Below are positions 10,035-18,117 of a stretch of DNA of 64,000 nt, piece after piece (position 1 is the stretch's first letter; every line of letters begins with the position of its first letter). The notes beneath the pieces are model-generated. The model was given only the letters and a program-made list of their open reading frames with translations, searched no databases and was not told where the DNA came from. The position numbers and the translations under genes were made by a program. The DNA comes from Chryseobacterium fluminis (lineage in GTDB: Bacteria; Bacteroidota; Bacteroidia; Flavobacteriales; Weeksellaceae). The stretch spans positions 1,550,001 to 1,614,000 of the forward strand of contig NZ_CP111121.1 in NCBI RefSeq assembly GCF_026314945.1, given 5' to 3'.

Positions 10035-10244
10035 ATGTTGATCATCAAAATATTCCGTAAGAATGAACTGAAAAAATTATTAAAATCAGATTTAAAAAGA
10101 ATTAATGGCGGAAACCCTCCGGATCGCGAAGCAAATACCATTGAGTATTACTATTCCCAAAAAACGAGAGTCCGGGATACTGGAGCGTGTTCCGGTAAGT
10201 ACAGGTTGCCCTTTGAAATTGAAACCAGCTTTCGGAAATTCTGA
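10035..10244 (+). CDS. Small double-glycine-leader peptide (bacteriocin-like)
   Basis: Translation from ATG 10035 gives about 69 residues. The leader has the Bacteroidetes GG pattern (KNELKKLLKSDLKRINGG), followed by a polar mature part of about 43 aa (NPPDREANTIEYYYSQKTRV... to ...FRKF) with a single Cys. The frame is open further upstream to a TTG near 9966, but that lies inside the terminator hairpin of the protease gene, so ATG 10035 is preferred. Such leaders normally direct cleavage and export by a C39-peptidase ABC transporter, and none is in this window. Function (bacteriocin, signal or other) is unknown. Confidence 0.6.
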   Translation: MLIIKIFRKNELKKLLKSDLKRINGGNPPDREANTIEYYYSQKTRVRDTGACSGKYRLPFEIETSFRKF

Positions 10245-10252
10245 AAGCTGGT
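10224..10252 (+). terminator. Hairpin overlapping the stop of the GG-peptide gene
   Basis: Perfect 10-bp arms, 10224-10233 (ACCAGCTTTC) and 10243-10252 (GAAAGCTGGT), enclose a 9-nt loop. The hairpin spans the stop codon. Only a weak T-run follows, so it may be an RNA-stabilising hairpin rather than an efficient terminator. Confidence 0.45.
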
Positions 10253-10391
10253 ATCGTTTAAAAATTTAAATAGGTAAATCAAAAATATAGATGATGATAA
10301 ACGGTGAACTTCACCTGACCAGTGAATAGTTTGTTAATAATACTGAAGGTTAAAAATTAACAGCCGGATCAATTCACCATTCACCATAGTT

Positions 10392-11453
10392 TTAATAAAG
10401 TACCGCCAGACTTTCTGCCGAGAAATCCAACAGGTCTTCCGTATTTCCTTCTTTTACTTTTTTTACCCACTCAGGGTCCTGCAAAAGGGCACGGCCTACC
10501 GCTACCAGGTCAAAGTCTCCTCTTTCCAGTCTTCTGGTGAGTTCCGATAAATCTGCTTTTCCCGTTCCCTGCCCGGCAAAGGCGGCCATAAAGTCACCTT
10601 CCAGTCCTACAGAACCTACAGTAATCGTCGGCTGACCGGTAATTTTCTTTGCCCAACCTGCAAAATTGAGATCAGAACCTTCAAATTCAGCTTCCCAGAA
10701 ACGGCGTTGCGAACAGTGAAAAATATCAACTCCCGCTTCTTTTAGCGGCAACAGCCATTCTTCCATTTCCTCAGGAGTGTGGGCTAATTTTGTTTTATAA
10801 TCCTGCTGTTTCCATTGGGAAAGACGGATAATAATCGTGAAATCCTCCCCTACCGCTGCCCGGATCGCTTGTACCACATCCACGGCAAATCTGCTTCTTT
10901 CTTTCAGTGTTTTTCCGCCGTATTCATCCGTTCTTGTATTGGTAACATCCCAGAAAAACTGATCGATCAGATAACCATGTGCCCCGTGGATTTCCAACAC
11001 GTCGAATCCAAGGTCTTTTGCAGACTTTGCTGAAGCAGCAAACTGGGCAATCGTATCCTGAATATCTTCCATGCTCATCGTTGAGGCTTTTTCCATCTCT
11101 ACTGAAGGATAATCTGCAGAACTTCTCGTATCTCCTACATGCCAGATCTGAGGTCCCATTTTTCCACCATTGGCATGAACGGCAGTGATGACGTTCTTCC
11201 AGCCGTTTAATGCTTCTGTTCCGTAGAAATCGGGAATATTCTGTATATTTTTAGAGGCAGGTCTGTTGATGACCGTTCCTTCTGAAAGAATCAATCCCAC
11301 TTCGGCTTCTGCTCTTCTGGCATAATAATCGGCAATAGCCTGGGTAGGAACTCCGTTATCAGACTGTGCTCTGGTCATCGGAGCCATGACAATTCTATTT
11401 TTAAGCTGTAAATTCTTATATTGGAAAGGTTTAAATAATGATTCTATACTCAT
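10392..11453 (-). CDS. Old yellow enzyme family NADH:flavin oxidoreductase / alkene reductase
   Basis: This 353-aa flavoprotein has the OYE TIM-barrel features. The N-terminus is FKPFQYKNLQLKNRIVMAPMTRAQ, the substrate-binding region includes EIHGAHGYLIDQFFWDVTN and the Arg of IIIRLSQW, and the FMN-phosphate loop is VAVGRALLQDPEW near the C-terminus. It reduces activated C=C bonds of electrophiles such as enones, using FMN and NAD(P)H. The divergent HxlR regulator gene lies 243 bp away across a region with GTAAC repeats. Electrophile-responsive control by that regulator is therefore likely, as in other HxlR/OYE pairs. Confidence 0.92.
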   Translation of the reverse strand: MSIESLFKPFQYKNLQLKNRIVMAPMTRAQSDNGVPTQAIADYYARRAEAEVGLILSEGTVINRPASKNIQNIPDFYGTEALNGWKNVITAVHANGGKMGPQIWHVGDTRSSADYPSVEMEKASTMSMEDIQDTIAQFAASAKSAKDLGFDVLEIHGAHGYLIDQFFWDVTNTRTDEYGGKTLKERSRFAVDVVQAIRAAVGEDFTIIIRLSQWKQQDYKTKLAHTPEEMEEWLLPLKEAGVDIFHCSQRRFWEAEFEGSDLNFAGWAKKITGQPTITVGSVGLEGDFMAAFAGQGTGKADLSELTRRLERGDFDLVAVGRALLQDPEWVKKVKEGNTEDLLDFSAESLAVLY

Positions 11454-11476
11454 TTTTAAAGGTCTGTTTTATAATT

Positions 11477-11491
11477 GTTACACAAAGTAAC
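11477..11491. promoter_or_regulatory. Inverted GTTAC/GTAAC site upstream of the OYE gene
   Basis: GTTAC-ACAAA-GTAAC is a 5-bp inverted repeat with a 5-bp spacer, 23 bp upstream of the OYE start codon. The half-site recurs four times at 11533-11572 on the other side of the intergenic region. It is a candidate HxlR operator, inferred from position and repetition. Confidence 0.45.
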
Positions 11492-11532
11492 TAATAATAG
11501 TTCACATTTGTATCTTTCGATTAAAAAAAGTG

Positions 11533-11572
11533 GTAACTTTGCAGTAACTTACATTAGTAACATTGAGGTAAC
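11533..11572 (+). promoter_or_regulatory. Four GTAAC iterons overlapping the hxlR-side promoter
   Basis: GTAAC occurs at 11533, 11544, 11557 and 11568, spaced 11, 13 and 11 bp, close to one helical turn. The first overlaps a -7 type element TAACTTTG at 11534-11541, matching TAnnTTTG. This suggests autoregulation of the HxlR gene by binding on one DNA face. Confidence 0.45.
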
Positions 11573-11613
11573 TCTTAGAAGTAGTCTGGTTTATATTAAT
11601 GAAATGCTTATTA

Positions 11614-11646
11614 AAACCTAACGGGTTTCAGAGACCCGTTAGGTTT
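11614..11646 (+). repeat. Perfect 13-bp inverted repeat in the hxlR leader
   Basis: Arms AAACCTAACGGGT (11614-11626) and ACCCGTTAGGTTT (11634-11646) enclose a 7-nt loop, about 50 bp before the HxlR start codon. No T-run follows immediately. It may be an RNA hairpin in the leader or a dispersed palindromic repeat. Confidence 0.55.
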
Positions 11647-11696
11647 GGGGAAAGTTGCGATTTTTATTTTACAGCTAAGGTTAATAATCAAACAGT

Positions 11697-12086
11697 ATGA
11701 AAAAGAACGAATTGATGGCTTACAGCTGTCCTTTGGGGAAAGCAATGGCTGCATTGGGAAGCAAATGGAAACCCATTATTGTATTGGTCATCAAGGACCG
11801 GAAACTTCGTTTCGGGGAACTTGCGGTAAGAATTAACGTTATCTCAAGAAAGGTTCTGACAGATCAGTTGCGCGAAATGGAAGCCGACGGACTGGTGATT
11901 CGCGAAGAGTTTAAGGAAATTCCTCCAAGGGTTGAATATTCGCTGACGGAAAAAGGACTGGCCCTGCTGCCGATCATGTATCAGTTAGAAGAATGGGAAA
12001 CGAAATATCATGTTTACGATCCTGAAAAAGAGAAGGACTGCAAGACTCTTCTGGAAAGTAAGAAGATGAAAAAGGCTGTTGTTTAA
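11697..12086 (+). CDS. HxlR-family winged-helix transcriptional regulator
   Basis: This 129-aa product is a typical HxlR/DUF24 regulator. It has the conserved N-terminal Cys in YSCPLGKAMAALGSKWKPII, the recognition-helix region LRFGELAVRINVISRKVLTDQL, and the wing EADGLVIREEFKEIPPRVEYSLTEKG. The N-terminal Cys commonly senses electrophiles or quinones by thiol modification. It is divergently transcribed from the OYE reductase gene and preceded by GTAAC iterons, so it most likely controls that reductase and itself. Confidence 0.9.
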   Translation: MKKNELMAYSCPLGKAMAALGSKWKPIIVLVIKDRKLRFGELAVRINVISRKVLTDQLREMEADGLVIREEFKEIPPRVEYSLTEKGLALLPIMYQLEEWETKYHVYDPEKEKDCKTLLESKKMKKAVV

Positions 12087-12096
12087 TGGTTTTTTT

Positions 12097-12882
12097 TTAC
12101 TGTATAGTTCTGGCAACAACAGAAATTAAGTTTCCAGAACTATCAAATGTTTCATCTAATTGGATGAATGTTAAATTTAGATTTATTAAATCTGAATATT
12201 TGAGTATAATGTAGTTCCCTTTTATATCTTTATATAAACTACTTGGATCTGAAATAAATTTTCTTTGAGCATTCGTTACTATAAGTAGATCTAAGCCTCC
12301 GTCCTTAGCCAATTGATAATCAGCAAGAACTCCTTTATAAATAAATGTTTGATCATTAACATTTACCAATGCGTCGACATGGGTAAAATCAACATCCTCC
12401 ACAGTATCATTCTGTAAAATATGAGAATTTTTTTCGAAATTTAATAATCTTGCAGTAATAATATAATGCCAAATATTTTTATATCTTAAAATGTCATAAG
12501 TTATATCGAGTGATTTGGACAGGACATATGTTTTTAATCGATTACCAATTAAATATGATATAATATTAAGGAAAATTTGATAGATAATAATAGCAATTTT
12601 ATTTTTCTCTACTGATGTAATTGCTAATTTTATTAAGTCATCGTTGGAAGATGTTAAAATTTAAAAGAATATCAAACCTTAAATCGTAACCAAAAAAATA
12701 ATAGATTATCGGATAAGATAATAAGTAAAGAATAAGGCTTGGAAAAAGAGTATTTATTAATAAATTATAAAATCACTTGTAGTATATTGATTTGAAAATT
12801 CTCCGGAATAAAAGCCTTTAGCAAACGAAATTCCAGGAAGAACAAGGATTAAGAGAATAATTCCACTTAAAGCAATATCCAC
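12097..12882 (-). pseudogene. Hypothetical integral membrane protein with two frameshifts
   Basis: Reading from GTG at 12882, frame 1 gives a membrane segment (ALSGIILLILVLPGISFAKG, then FYSGEF) and stops near 12757. Frame 2 continues INTLFPSLILYLLSYPIIYY up to about 12645. Frame 3 gives a third hydrophobic segment (KIAIIIYQIFLNIISYLIG) and a soluble C-terminal domain (DALVNVNDQTFIYKGVLADY...) to the stop at 12097. Each switch falls in a T homopolymer: one missing T near 12760 and one extra T near 12660. Correcting both gives about 260 aa. Its GTG start overlaps the stop of the 71-aa gene upstream. The pieces resemble flavobacterial hypothetical proteins of the PGxxFxxxFYSGEF type; function unknown. 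Confidence 0.7.
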
Positions 12883-13097
12883 TATTTCGAAGCTTCTAAT
12901 TTTTCTTTAGTAATTGGCTGCATTAACTCAATTCTTTTAGAAATTCCATCCTTAGCAGCGGCTCTGATGGCAGAAATAATATTGCCGGAATCTTTTTCAC
13001 TATGAAGTAATATTCTACCTAAAGCGCTACTAACAGCAACTCTTCCGGTAGATAAGTCTCTCTTCCCTAATAAAGATTTTTTAACATTTTTTTTCAT
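12882..13097 (-). CDS. Hypothetical 71-aa basic protein
   Basis: This is a short, Lys/Arg-rich, probably helical protein (starts MKKNVKKSLLGKRDLSTGRV, ends ITKEKLEASK) with no signal peptide or membrane segment. It has a strong promoter (TTG-N20-TAAGTTTG) whose -7 element ends 4 bp before the ATG, implying a leaderless transcript. Its TAG stop overlaps the GTG start of the membrane-protein gene (TAGTG), so the two are translationally coupled and may work together. I do not recognise the family. Confidence 0.6.
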   Translation of the reverse strand: MKKNVKKSLLGKRDLSTGRVAVSSALGRILLHSEKDSGNIISAIRAAAKDGISKRIELMQPITKEKLEASK

Positions 13098-13101
13098 AAA
13101 C

Positions 13102-13132
13102 CAAACTTAAGGATTTTATTCTGATCAGGCAA
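13102..13132 (-). promoter_or_regulatory. Bacteroidetes-type promoter of the 71-aa gene
   Basis: On the minus strand, TTG (13132-13130) is followed after 20 bp by TAAGTTTG (13109-13102), a full match to TTG-N19/21-TAnnTTTG. The start codon at 13097 falls at the expected transcription start. Confidence 0.7.
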
Positions 13133-13187
13133 CTAATTGATTTTAAAATAGATAAATTTGATAAATTATACCAATTAAAAATATCTA

Positions 13188-13217
13188 AAAAAACCGCTTC
13201 CAAGAAGAAAGCGGTTT
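13188..13217 (-). terminator. Terminator of the fused E1 dehydrogenase gene
   Basis: Arms AAACCGCTT (13191-13199) and AAGCGGTTT (13209-13217) enclose a 9-nt loop. Read on the minus strand the stem is followed by a run of T, fitting an intrinsic terminator for the gene ending at 13239. Confidence 0.8.
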
Positions 13218-13238
13218 ACAATTTATCTAAAATCCTAA

Positions 13239-15671
13239 TTAAAATATTGCAGGATATTTCTGAGGATTTGTTTCATTAAACATGGCGTAGATTTTTTCTA
13301 CCATATCATCTGAAGAAGGTTTGCTGAAATAATCTCCGTCACTTGCATAGGCAGGCCTGTGGTCATTGGCCGCAATCGTTAACGGGTCAGAATCCAGGAA
13401 TCTGAATGCTTTTTGTTTTTCCAGAATCTGCTGAAGAATAAACGCTGAAGTTCCGCCTTCCACATCTTCGTCGATGACAACCAACCTGTTGGTTTTCTTT
13501 ACTGATTCGGCAATTTCATGGGTTAGATCAAAAGGGATTAATGACTGAACATCGATAACTTCTGCTGAAATCCCTAATTTTTCCAACTCTTCTGCTGCTT
13601 CCATGACAATTCTCCAGGTTGAACCGTAAGTCACTAAAGTTACGTCACTTCCCTCTTTTGTCACTTCAATTTTTCCGACAGGAACAGTGAATTCTCCTAA
13701 GTTATCTGGTTGCTTTTCTTTTAACCTGTATCCGTTCAGACATTCAACAATTACCGCAGGATCATCGCTCTGAAGCATCGTGTTATAGAATCCGGCAGCT
13801 TTTGTCAGGTTTCTTGGTACCAATACTAAGATCCCTTTTGAAAGATTCAGAATTCCTGCCATCGGAGAGCCTGAATGCCAAACGCCTTCTAAACGGTGGC
13901 CTCTGGTTCTGATGATTACAGGTGCTTTCTGACCGCCTTTTGTTCTGTACTGAACCGTTGCCAGGTCATCACTCATTCCCTGTAAGCAATATAGAATATA
14001 GTCCAGGTACTGAATTTCAGCAATCGGTCTTAGCCCTCTCATCGCCATTCCGATTCCCTGACCTAATATGGTAGCTTCACGGATGCCCGTATCGGCAACG
14101 CGAATGTCACCATATTTTTCCTGCATTCCCTCGAGTCCCTGGTTGACATCACCGATATTTCCGGCATCTTCACCAAAGACTAAAGTTTCAGGATATTTTT
14201 CGAATATTTTGTCGAAGTTATTTCTTACCACAACTCTTCCGTCCACTTCTTCAGAACTGTCGGAGTAGACAGGCTTAATTTCTTTTACGTTTTCCGCTTT
14301 CCACTGGGATTGAGAATATAAATGAGAAGAATAGTTATCTTTTTCAACCTCAAAAATAGCACTGTATTTCTGCATCAGCTGATTTCTTTCTGCTGAATCT
14401 GTTCCCCTGGTTGCCAGTAAAGATTTTCTTACCAGATGAAAAACATCTTTCTTTGCCTTAGAAACCAGTTTATTGAACTGGGTAATATAATTTTCAATCT
14501 CTGCATTCTGTCCTTTGAGATTTTCTACCAAAGGCAATACTGATCCGGCTAAATCGGTAATGGTTTTCTGATAATTTTCCCAGGCATTTTTCTGTCCTGC
14601 TTTTACTGTTTTTTTAGCTTCGTTATCTATTGAATCCAGTTCCTCAGCGGTTGCGATGATCTCTTCCTTACCTTCAATCTCTATTGAATAATTTAAAATC
14701 CACTCTCTGAATTTTACCAGGCCGTCAAACTGAGATTCCCAAGCCAGGCGCTCTTCATTTTTATATCTTTCATGAGATCCTGAAGTAGAATGTCCCTGCG
14801 GCTGTGTCACTTCGATTACATGCACTACTACAGGAACGGATTCCATTCTTGCGAACTGCTCTGCTCTCGCATAGGAATCCAACAGTGAAGGATAATCCCA
14901 GGCTTTCACCTGAATAATTTCACATCCCTGCATTTCACCTTCTTTTCTCTGGAAACCGCTTAGCATTTCAGCGATGTCCGCTTTTGCTCTCTGCTTCATG
15001 GTGGGAACAGAAATTCCGTAACCGTCATCCCAGATCGATACGATCATCGGCACCTGAAGCGCGCAGGCTGCATTCAGGGTTTCCCAGAAATGTCCTTCAG
15101 CAGTAGAGGCATCTCCGATGGTTCCAAAGGCGATTTCGTTTCCGTTTTTTGAAAATTTTTCAGAACCGTCAAATTGTACGGATTTGTATATTTTTGAAGC
15201 TTGTGCCAGTCCTAATAATCTTGGCATTTGCCCTGCCGTAGGCGATATATCGGAAGAAATATTTTTCTGGGCGGTCAGATCTTTCCAGCTTCCGTCTTCA
15301 TTCAGACTTCTGGTGGCAAAGTGTCCGTTCATCTGTCTTCCTGCGGAGGCAGGCTCTCTTTCCACACTGGTATCTGCGTATAACTGTGCAAAAAAACTTT
15401 CAACCGTCAACGCATTCACAGATAATGCAAAAGTCTGGTCTCTATAGTATCCTGAACGGAAATCTCCGTCTTTAAATACTTTTGCCATTGCTAACTGGGG
15501 AAGCTCCTTACCATCCCCAAAAATTCCGAACTTAGCCTTTCCCGTGAGAACTTCTCTTCTGCCCAGGTAAGACATTTCTCGAGAAATCCTCCCTAACTTA
15601 TAATCTTCAAGTATCTGATTTTTAAAATCTTGAAAGGAAATTTGCTGTGTTTCAATATAGGTTGTCTGCAT
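13239..15671 (-). CDS. Fused 2-oxoacid dehydrogenase E1, alpha/beta subunits
   Basis: This is a fusion of E1 alpha and E1 beta (about 810 aa), the form usual in flavobacteria. The alpha half carries the thiamine diphosphate signature GDASTAEGHFWETLNAA and IWDDGYGISVP. The beta half starts near 480 (VFGEDAGNIGDVNQGLEGMQ) and has VIIRTRGHRLEGVWHSGSPM and the transketolase C-terminal region (VTYGSTWRIVMEAAEELEKL). The complex decarboxylates branched-chain 2-oxoacids or pyruvate and passes the acyl group to E2 lipoyl domains; the substrate is not settled by sequence alone. I chose ATG 15671 (MQTTYIETQ) over the upstream TTG at 15677. A good terminator follows, and no E2 or E3 gene lies nearby. 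Confidence 0.92.
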   Translation of the reverse strand: MQTTYIETQQISFQDFKNQILEDYKLGRISREMSYLGRREVLTGKAKFGIFGDGKELPQLAMAKVFKDGDFRSGYYRDQTFALSVNALTVESFFAQLYADTSVEREPASAGRQMNGHFATRSLNEDGSWKDLTAQKNISSDISPTAGQMPRLLGLAQASKIYKSVQFDGSEKFSKNGNEIAFGTIGDASTAEGHFWETLNAACALQVPMIVSIWDDGYGISVPTMKQRAKADIAEMLSGFQRKEGEMQGCEIIQVKAWDYPSLLDSYARAEQFARMESVPVVVHVIEVTQPQGHSTSGSHERYKNEERLAWESQFDGLVKFREWILNYSIEIEGKEEIIATAEELDSIDNEAKKTVKAGQKNAWENYQKTITDLAGSVLPLVENLKGQNAEIENYITQFNKLVSKAKKDVFHLVRKSLLATRGTDSAERNQLMQKYSAIFEVEKDNYSSHLYSQSQWKAENVKEIKPVYSDSSEEVDGRVVVRNNFDKIFEKYPETLVFGEDAGNIGDVNQGLEGMQEKYGDIRVADTGIREATILGQGIGMAMRGLRPIAEIQYLDYILYCLQGMSDDLATVQYRTKGGQKAPVIIRTRGHRLEGVWHSGSPMAGILNLSKGILVLVPRNLTKAAGFYNTMLQSDDPAVIVECLNGYRLKEKQPDNLGEFTVPVGKIEVTKEGSDVTLVTYGSTWRIVMEAAEELEKLGISAEVIDVQSLIPFDLTHEIAESVKKTNRLVVIDEDVEGGTSAFILQQILEKQKAFRFLDSDPLTIAANDHRPAYASDGDYFSKPSSDDMVEKIYAMFNETNPQKYPAIF

Positions 15672-15794
15672 AGCCAAAAATAAAATTTATAATTCTCGAA
15701 GTATTTTGCTAATATACACTTTTTAAATTAATTTTAATTTTTAATAATCTTTTTTAAAAATTTGATAATAAAAGAAATAGTATTTATATTGGAA

Positions 15795-15802
15795 TAAATT
15801 TG
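15795..15802 (+). promoter_or_regulatory. -7 promoter element directly before the 97-aa gene
   Basis: TAAATTTG matches TAnnTTTG and ends 5 bp before the ATG at 15808, which would give a leaderless mRNA. No TTG lies at the ideal spacing, so this is less certain than the 13102 promoter. Confidence 0.45.
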
Positions 15803-15807
15803 TAAAG

Positions 15808-16101
15808 ATGGAAAAAAAGTCTTCTCATATTCTTAATGCATCCAGTAATCTGCTTGGATTTTCTTTGGTGATTATCACCTCATTAAAAATCTCCAAGATA
15901 AGTCAGAGTACGCATTTGGACGAGTTTGCAGGTGTGGCATGTCTGTTTTTTGCGTTCAGTTGTTTCTGTTCGTTTTTAGCGATACGGGCAAAGAATGAGA
16001 GACGTGGAAGCAGGTTTGAGAATATTGCGGATTATTTATTTTTAATCGCTTTATTTTGCATTGTTCTGGCCGTTATAATTGTGACCGTAAAGGTCATTTA
16101 A
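15808..16101 (+). CDS. Small three-helix membrane protein, hypothetical
   Basis: This 97-aa protein has three predicted membrane helices: about 13-30 (SNLLGFSLVIITSL), 42-60 (GVACLFFAFSCFCSFLA) and 75-95 (YLFLIALFCIVLAVIIVTV). A basic loop lies between helices 2 and 3 (RAKNERRGSRF). It is convergent with the polyprenyl synthase gene, with stops 1 bp apart. No family recognised. Such small proteins are common beside core genes in flavobacteria and their role is unknown. Confidence 0.7.
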   Translation: MEKKSSHILNASSNLLGFSLVIITSLKISKISQSTHLDEFAGVACLFFAFSCFCSFLAIRAKNERRGSRFENIADYLFLIALFCIVLAVIIVTVKVI

Positions 16102-16102
16102 T

Positions 16103-17080
16103 TTAAAATTTCCTTTCAATTACATAATCCAGCATAATCAGTAGAGATTTTTTGGCATCAGAATCCGGAAATTCATTCAGAATATCTTTGGCCTTTTGTT
16201 GAAAATCCTTCATCTTGGTCACGGCATAGTCCAGACCACCTGAATTTTTGACAAAGGCGATGAGCTCTTTTACCCGTTTCTGATCGTTGTTGTACCTCTT
16301 TATTGTATTAAAATAATATTTTCTATCTTTCTCACCCGCTATTTTCAGGGTATGGATAAGTGGCAGTGTCATTTTCTGCTCTTTGATATCTATTCCTACC
16401 GGTTTTCCGATGACATTGGAACTCAGGTAGTCAAAAAGGTCGTCTTTGATCTGAAAAGCCATTCCGGTATAGGTTCCGAAGTCCATCATTTTTTTTGCCA
16501 GATGCTCATCTGCATTATTGGATAAAACTCCGATTTCACAGCAGGCCGCAATTAAAGTCGCTGTCTTCTGACGGATGATTTCATAGTAAACGTCTTCTGT
16601 AATATCCAATTTCCTTGCTTTCTCCAGCTGAAGAAGCTCACCTTCGGACATTTCACGAATGGTTCTGGAAATCACACCTAATAAATCGTAGTCCTTATGA
16701 TCTGTAGATAATAAAACCGATTTTGAGAGGAGGTAATCGCCTACTAAAACGGCAATTTTATTTTTCCAAAGGGCATTGATTGAGAAGAAATTACGTCTTT
16801 TGAAACTTTCATCTACCACATCATCATGAACTAAGGTTGCGGTATGAATCAGCTCGATCATGGAAGCTCCGCGATAGGTTTTTTCGTTGACATCACCTAC
16901 GAGTTTTGCGCAGAGAAATACGAACATGGGACGCATCTGCTTCCCTTTTGTAGTGACGATGAAACGAGTGACTTTATCTAATAAAGGTACTTTACTCTGC
17001 ATTGATTCATAAAACTTCTGTTCGAAAAGTTTCATTTCCTCATTGATCGGTCGTTTGATTTCTTCTACAGTGTTCGCCAC
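16103..17080 (-). CDS. Polyprenyl (octaprenyl-type) diphosphate synthase
   Basis: This 325-aa trans-isoprenyl diphosphate synthase has the first Asp-rich motif DDVVD at 86-90 (LVHDDVVDES) and the second, KDDLFDYL, at about 218. The substrate-binding segment GKQMRPMFVFL lies near 46. It condenses IPP with allylic diphosphates to make the long polyprenyl tail of menaquinone; the chain length cannot be read here. It begins with GTG at 17080 (MANTVEEIKR); no in-frame ATG is better placed. A -7-like TATCTTTG lies at 17124-17117. It is followed by the convergent small membrane-protein gene. Confidence 0.92.
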   Translation of the reverse strand: MANTVEEIKRPINEEMKLFEQKFYESMQSKVPLLDKVTRFIVTTKGKQMRPMFVFLCAKLVGDVNEKTYRGASMIELIHTATLVHDDVVDESFKRRNFFSINALWKNKIAVLVGDYLLSKSVLLSTDHKDYDLLGVISRTIREMSEGELLQLEKARKLDITEDVYYEIIRQKTATLIAACCEIGVLSNNADEHLAKKMMDFGTYTGMAFQIKDDLFDYLSSNVIGKPVGIDIKEQKMTLPLIHTLKIAGEKDRKYYFNTIKRYNNDQKRVKELIAFVKNSGGLDYAVTKMKDFQQKAKDILNEFPDSDAKKSLLIMLDYVIERKF

Positions 17081-17151
17081 AATCTTCGAATGATGGATAA
17101 ATAATTATTAATATCACAAAGATAATTTTTTTCAGTCAATTTTAAGGGAAA

Positions 17152-18030
17152 TTAATCTTTGAGTTTATCTTTGGGAATAAAAAACAAACTTTGTTTTGCC
17201 CCTCCCAGCGGAGAATGAAATTTTTCTCCTGAGATATAAATCCCTGTTTCATCTGCGGCAATACCCTCAATCTGGCTAACAGACAGCGAACTTCCCAGGT
17301 AATAATGCCTCGGAGCTTCTTTAAAAAACACACCGGGCTCAGTTTCATTAAATACATCTAAAAATACTTCTGTTTTCTTTGTATAACCTACCAGATAAAG
17401 TTTTTTATTAAAATATGCGGCATCGGTAACGACAAAGCCTGTTTTATACACTTCTGTTTTCCGGGCTTTCTGCTTATCTGAAATTTCAGGATCAATGATA
17501 TAATGGGTAGTCGATTTCGCGCCCCATTCTTTGGTAAACAGATGAAGTTTTCCATCCAGGTAGATCATGGCTTCCGCATCGAAATCGGTCTGCATGTACC
17601 GGGGAACAAATTCCTTCTGTTCAGGATATTCAAAAGAAATTAATTTAATACTATCACCCTTTAACAGATCATTTTCAAAAGGAACTTTATAAATCTCCAG
17701 GTGCTTTCTCGTCCCTCCGTTATTTCCGAAATCCCCGATATAGAAGTTATTTCCGTCATTAGTCAGTGCTTCCCAGTCTGTATTCTTCCCATTTATTTTT
17801 ATGGTATTGATGATCTCACCGGATTTTTTATCAATTTCAAATAATTCGGGTGTGTTGCCGCTGTCATTGAAGGTATACAGTTTTCCGTTCAGAAGGCTGA
17901 GGCCGGATGTTTCTTTCAGTTTTTCATCCAGATCATTTACCCTATATTTTCTGATCTTCAGAAACTCTGTTTTTTGAGCGAATGATTGTGAAAAAATGAA
18001 AACGGTTAAAATCAGACACAGTTTTTTCAT
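17152..18030 (-). CDS. Secreted hypothetical protein, beta-propeller-like
   Basis: This 292-aa protein has a signal peptide (MKKLCLILTVFIFSQSFAQ). The mature part has repeated beta-strand blades: ETSGLSLLNGKLYTFNDSGN, ALTNDGNNFYIGDFGNNGG, AMIYLDGKLHLFTKEWG and IEGIAADETGIYISGE. This pattern resembles SdiA-regulated or esterase-like beta-propellers, but I cannot assign an activity. It is in the same direction as the polyprenyl synthase gene, 71 bp upstream of it. Confidence 0.75.
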   Translation of the reverse strand: MKKLCLILTVFIFSQSFAQKTEFLKIRKYRVNDLDEKLKETSGLSLLNGKLYTFNDSGNTPELFEIDKKSGEIINTIKINGKNTDWEALTNDGNNFYIGDFGNNGGTRKHLEIYKVPFENDLLKGDSIKLISFEYPEQKEFVPRYMQTDFDAEAMIYLDGKLHLFTKEWGAKSTTHYIIDPEISDKQKARKTEVYKTGFVVTDAAYFNKKLYLVGYTKKTEVFLDVFNETEPGVFFKEAPRHYYLGSSLSVSQIEGIAADETGIYISGEKFHSPLGGAKQSLFFIPKDKLKD

Positions 18031-18117
18031 TGGGTAAAAATATCGATTTGATGTCAGAATCCCACTGGTTTAGTCCTGGTTTATAAAAATTGGACAGGCT
18101 ATATTAGCTAACCTGTC

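Noticed and set aside
12104..12143. Perfect 10-bp inverted repeat ATAGTTCTGG/CCAGAACTAT as terminator
   Set aside because: It lies in the coding end of the membrane-protein gene and no T-run follows on either strand.
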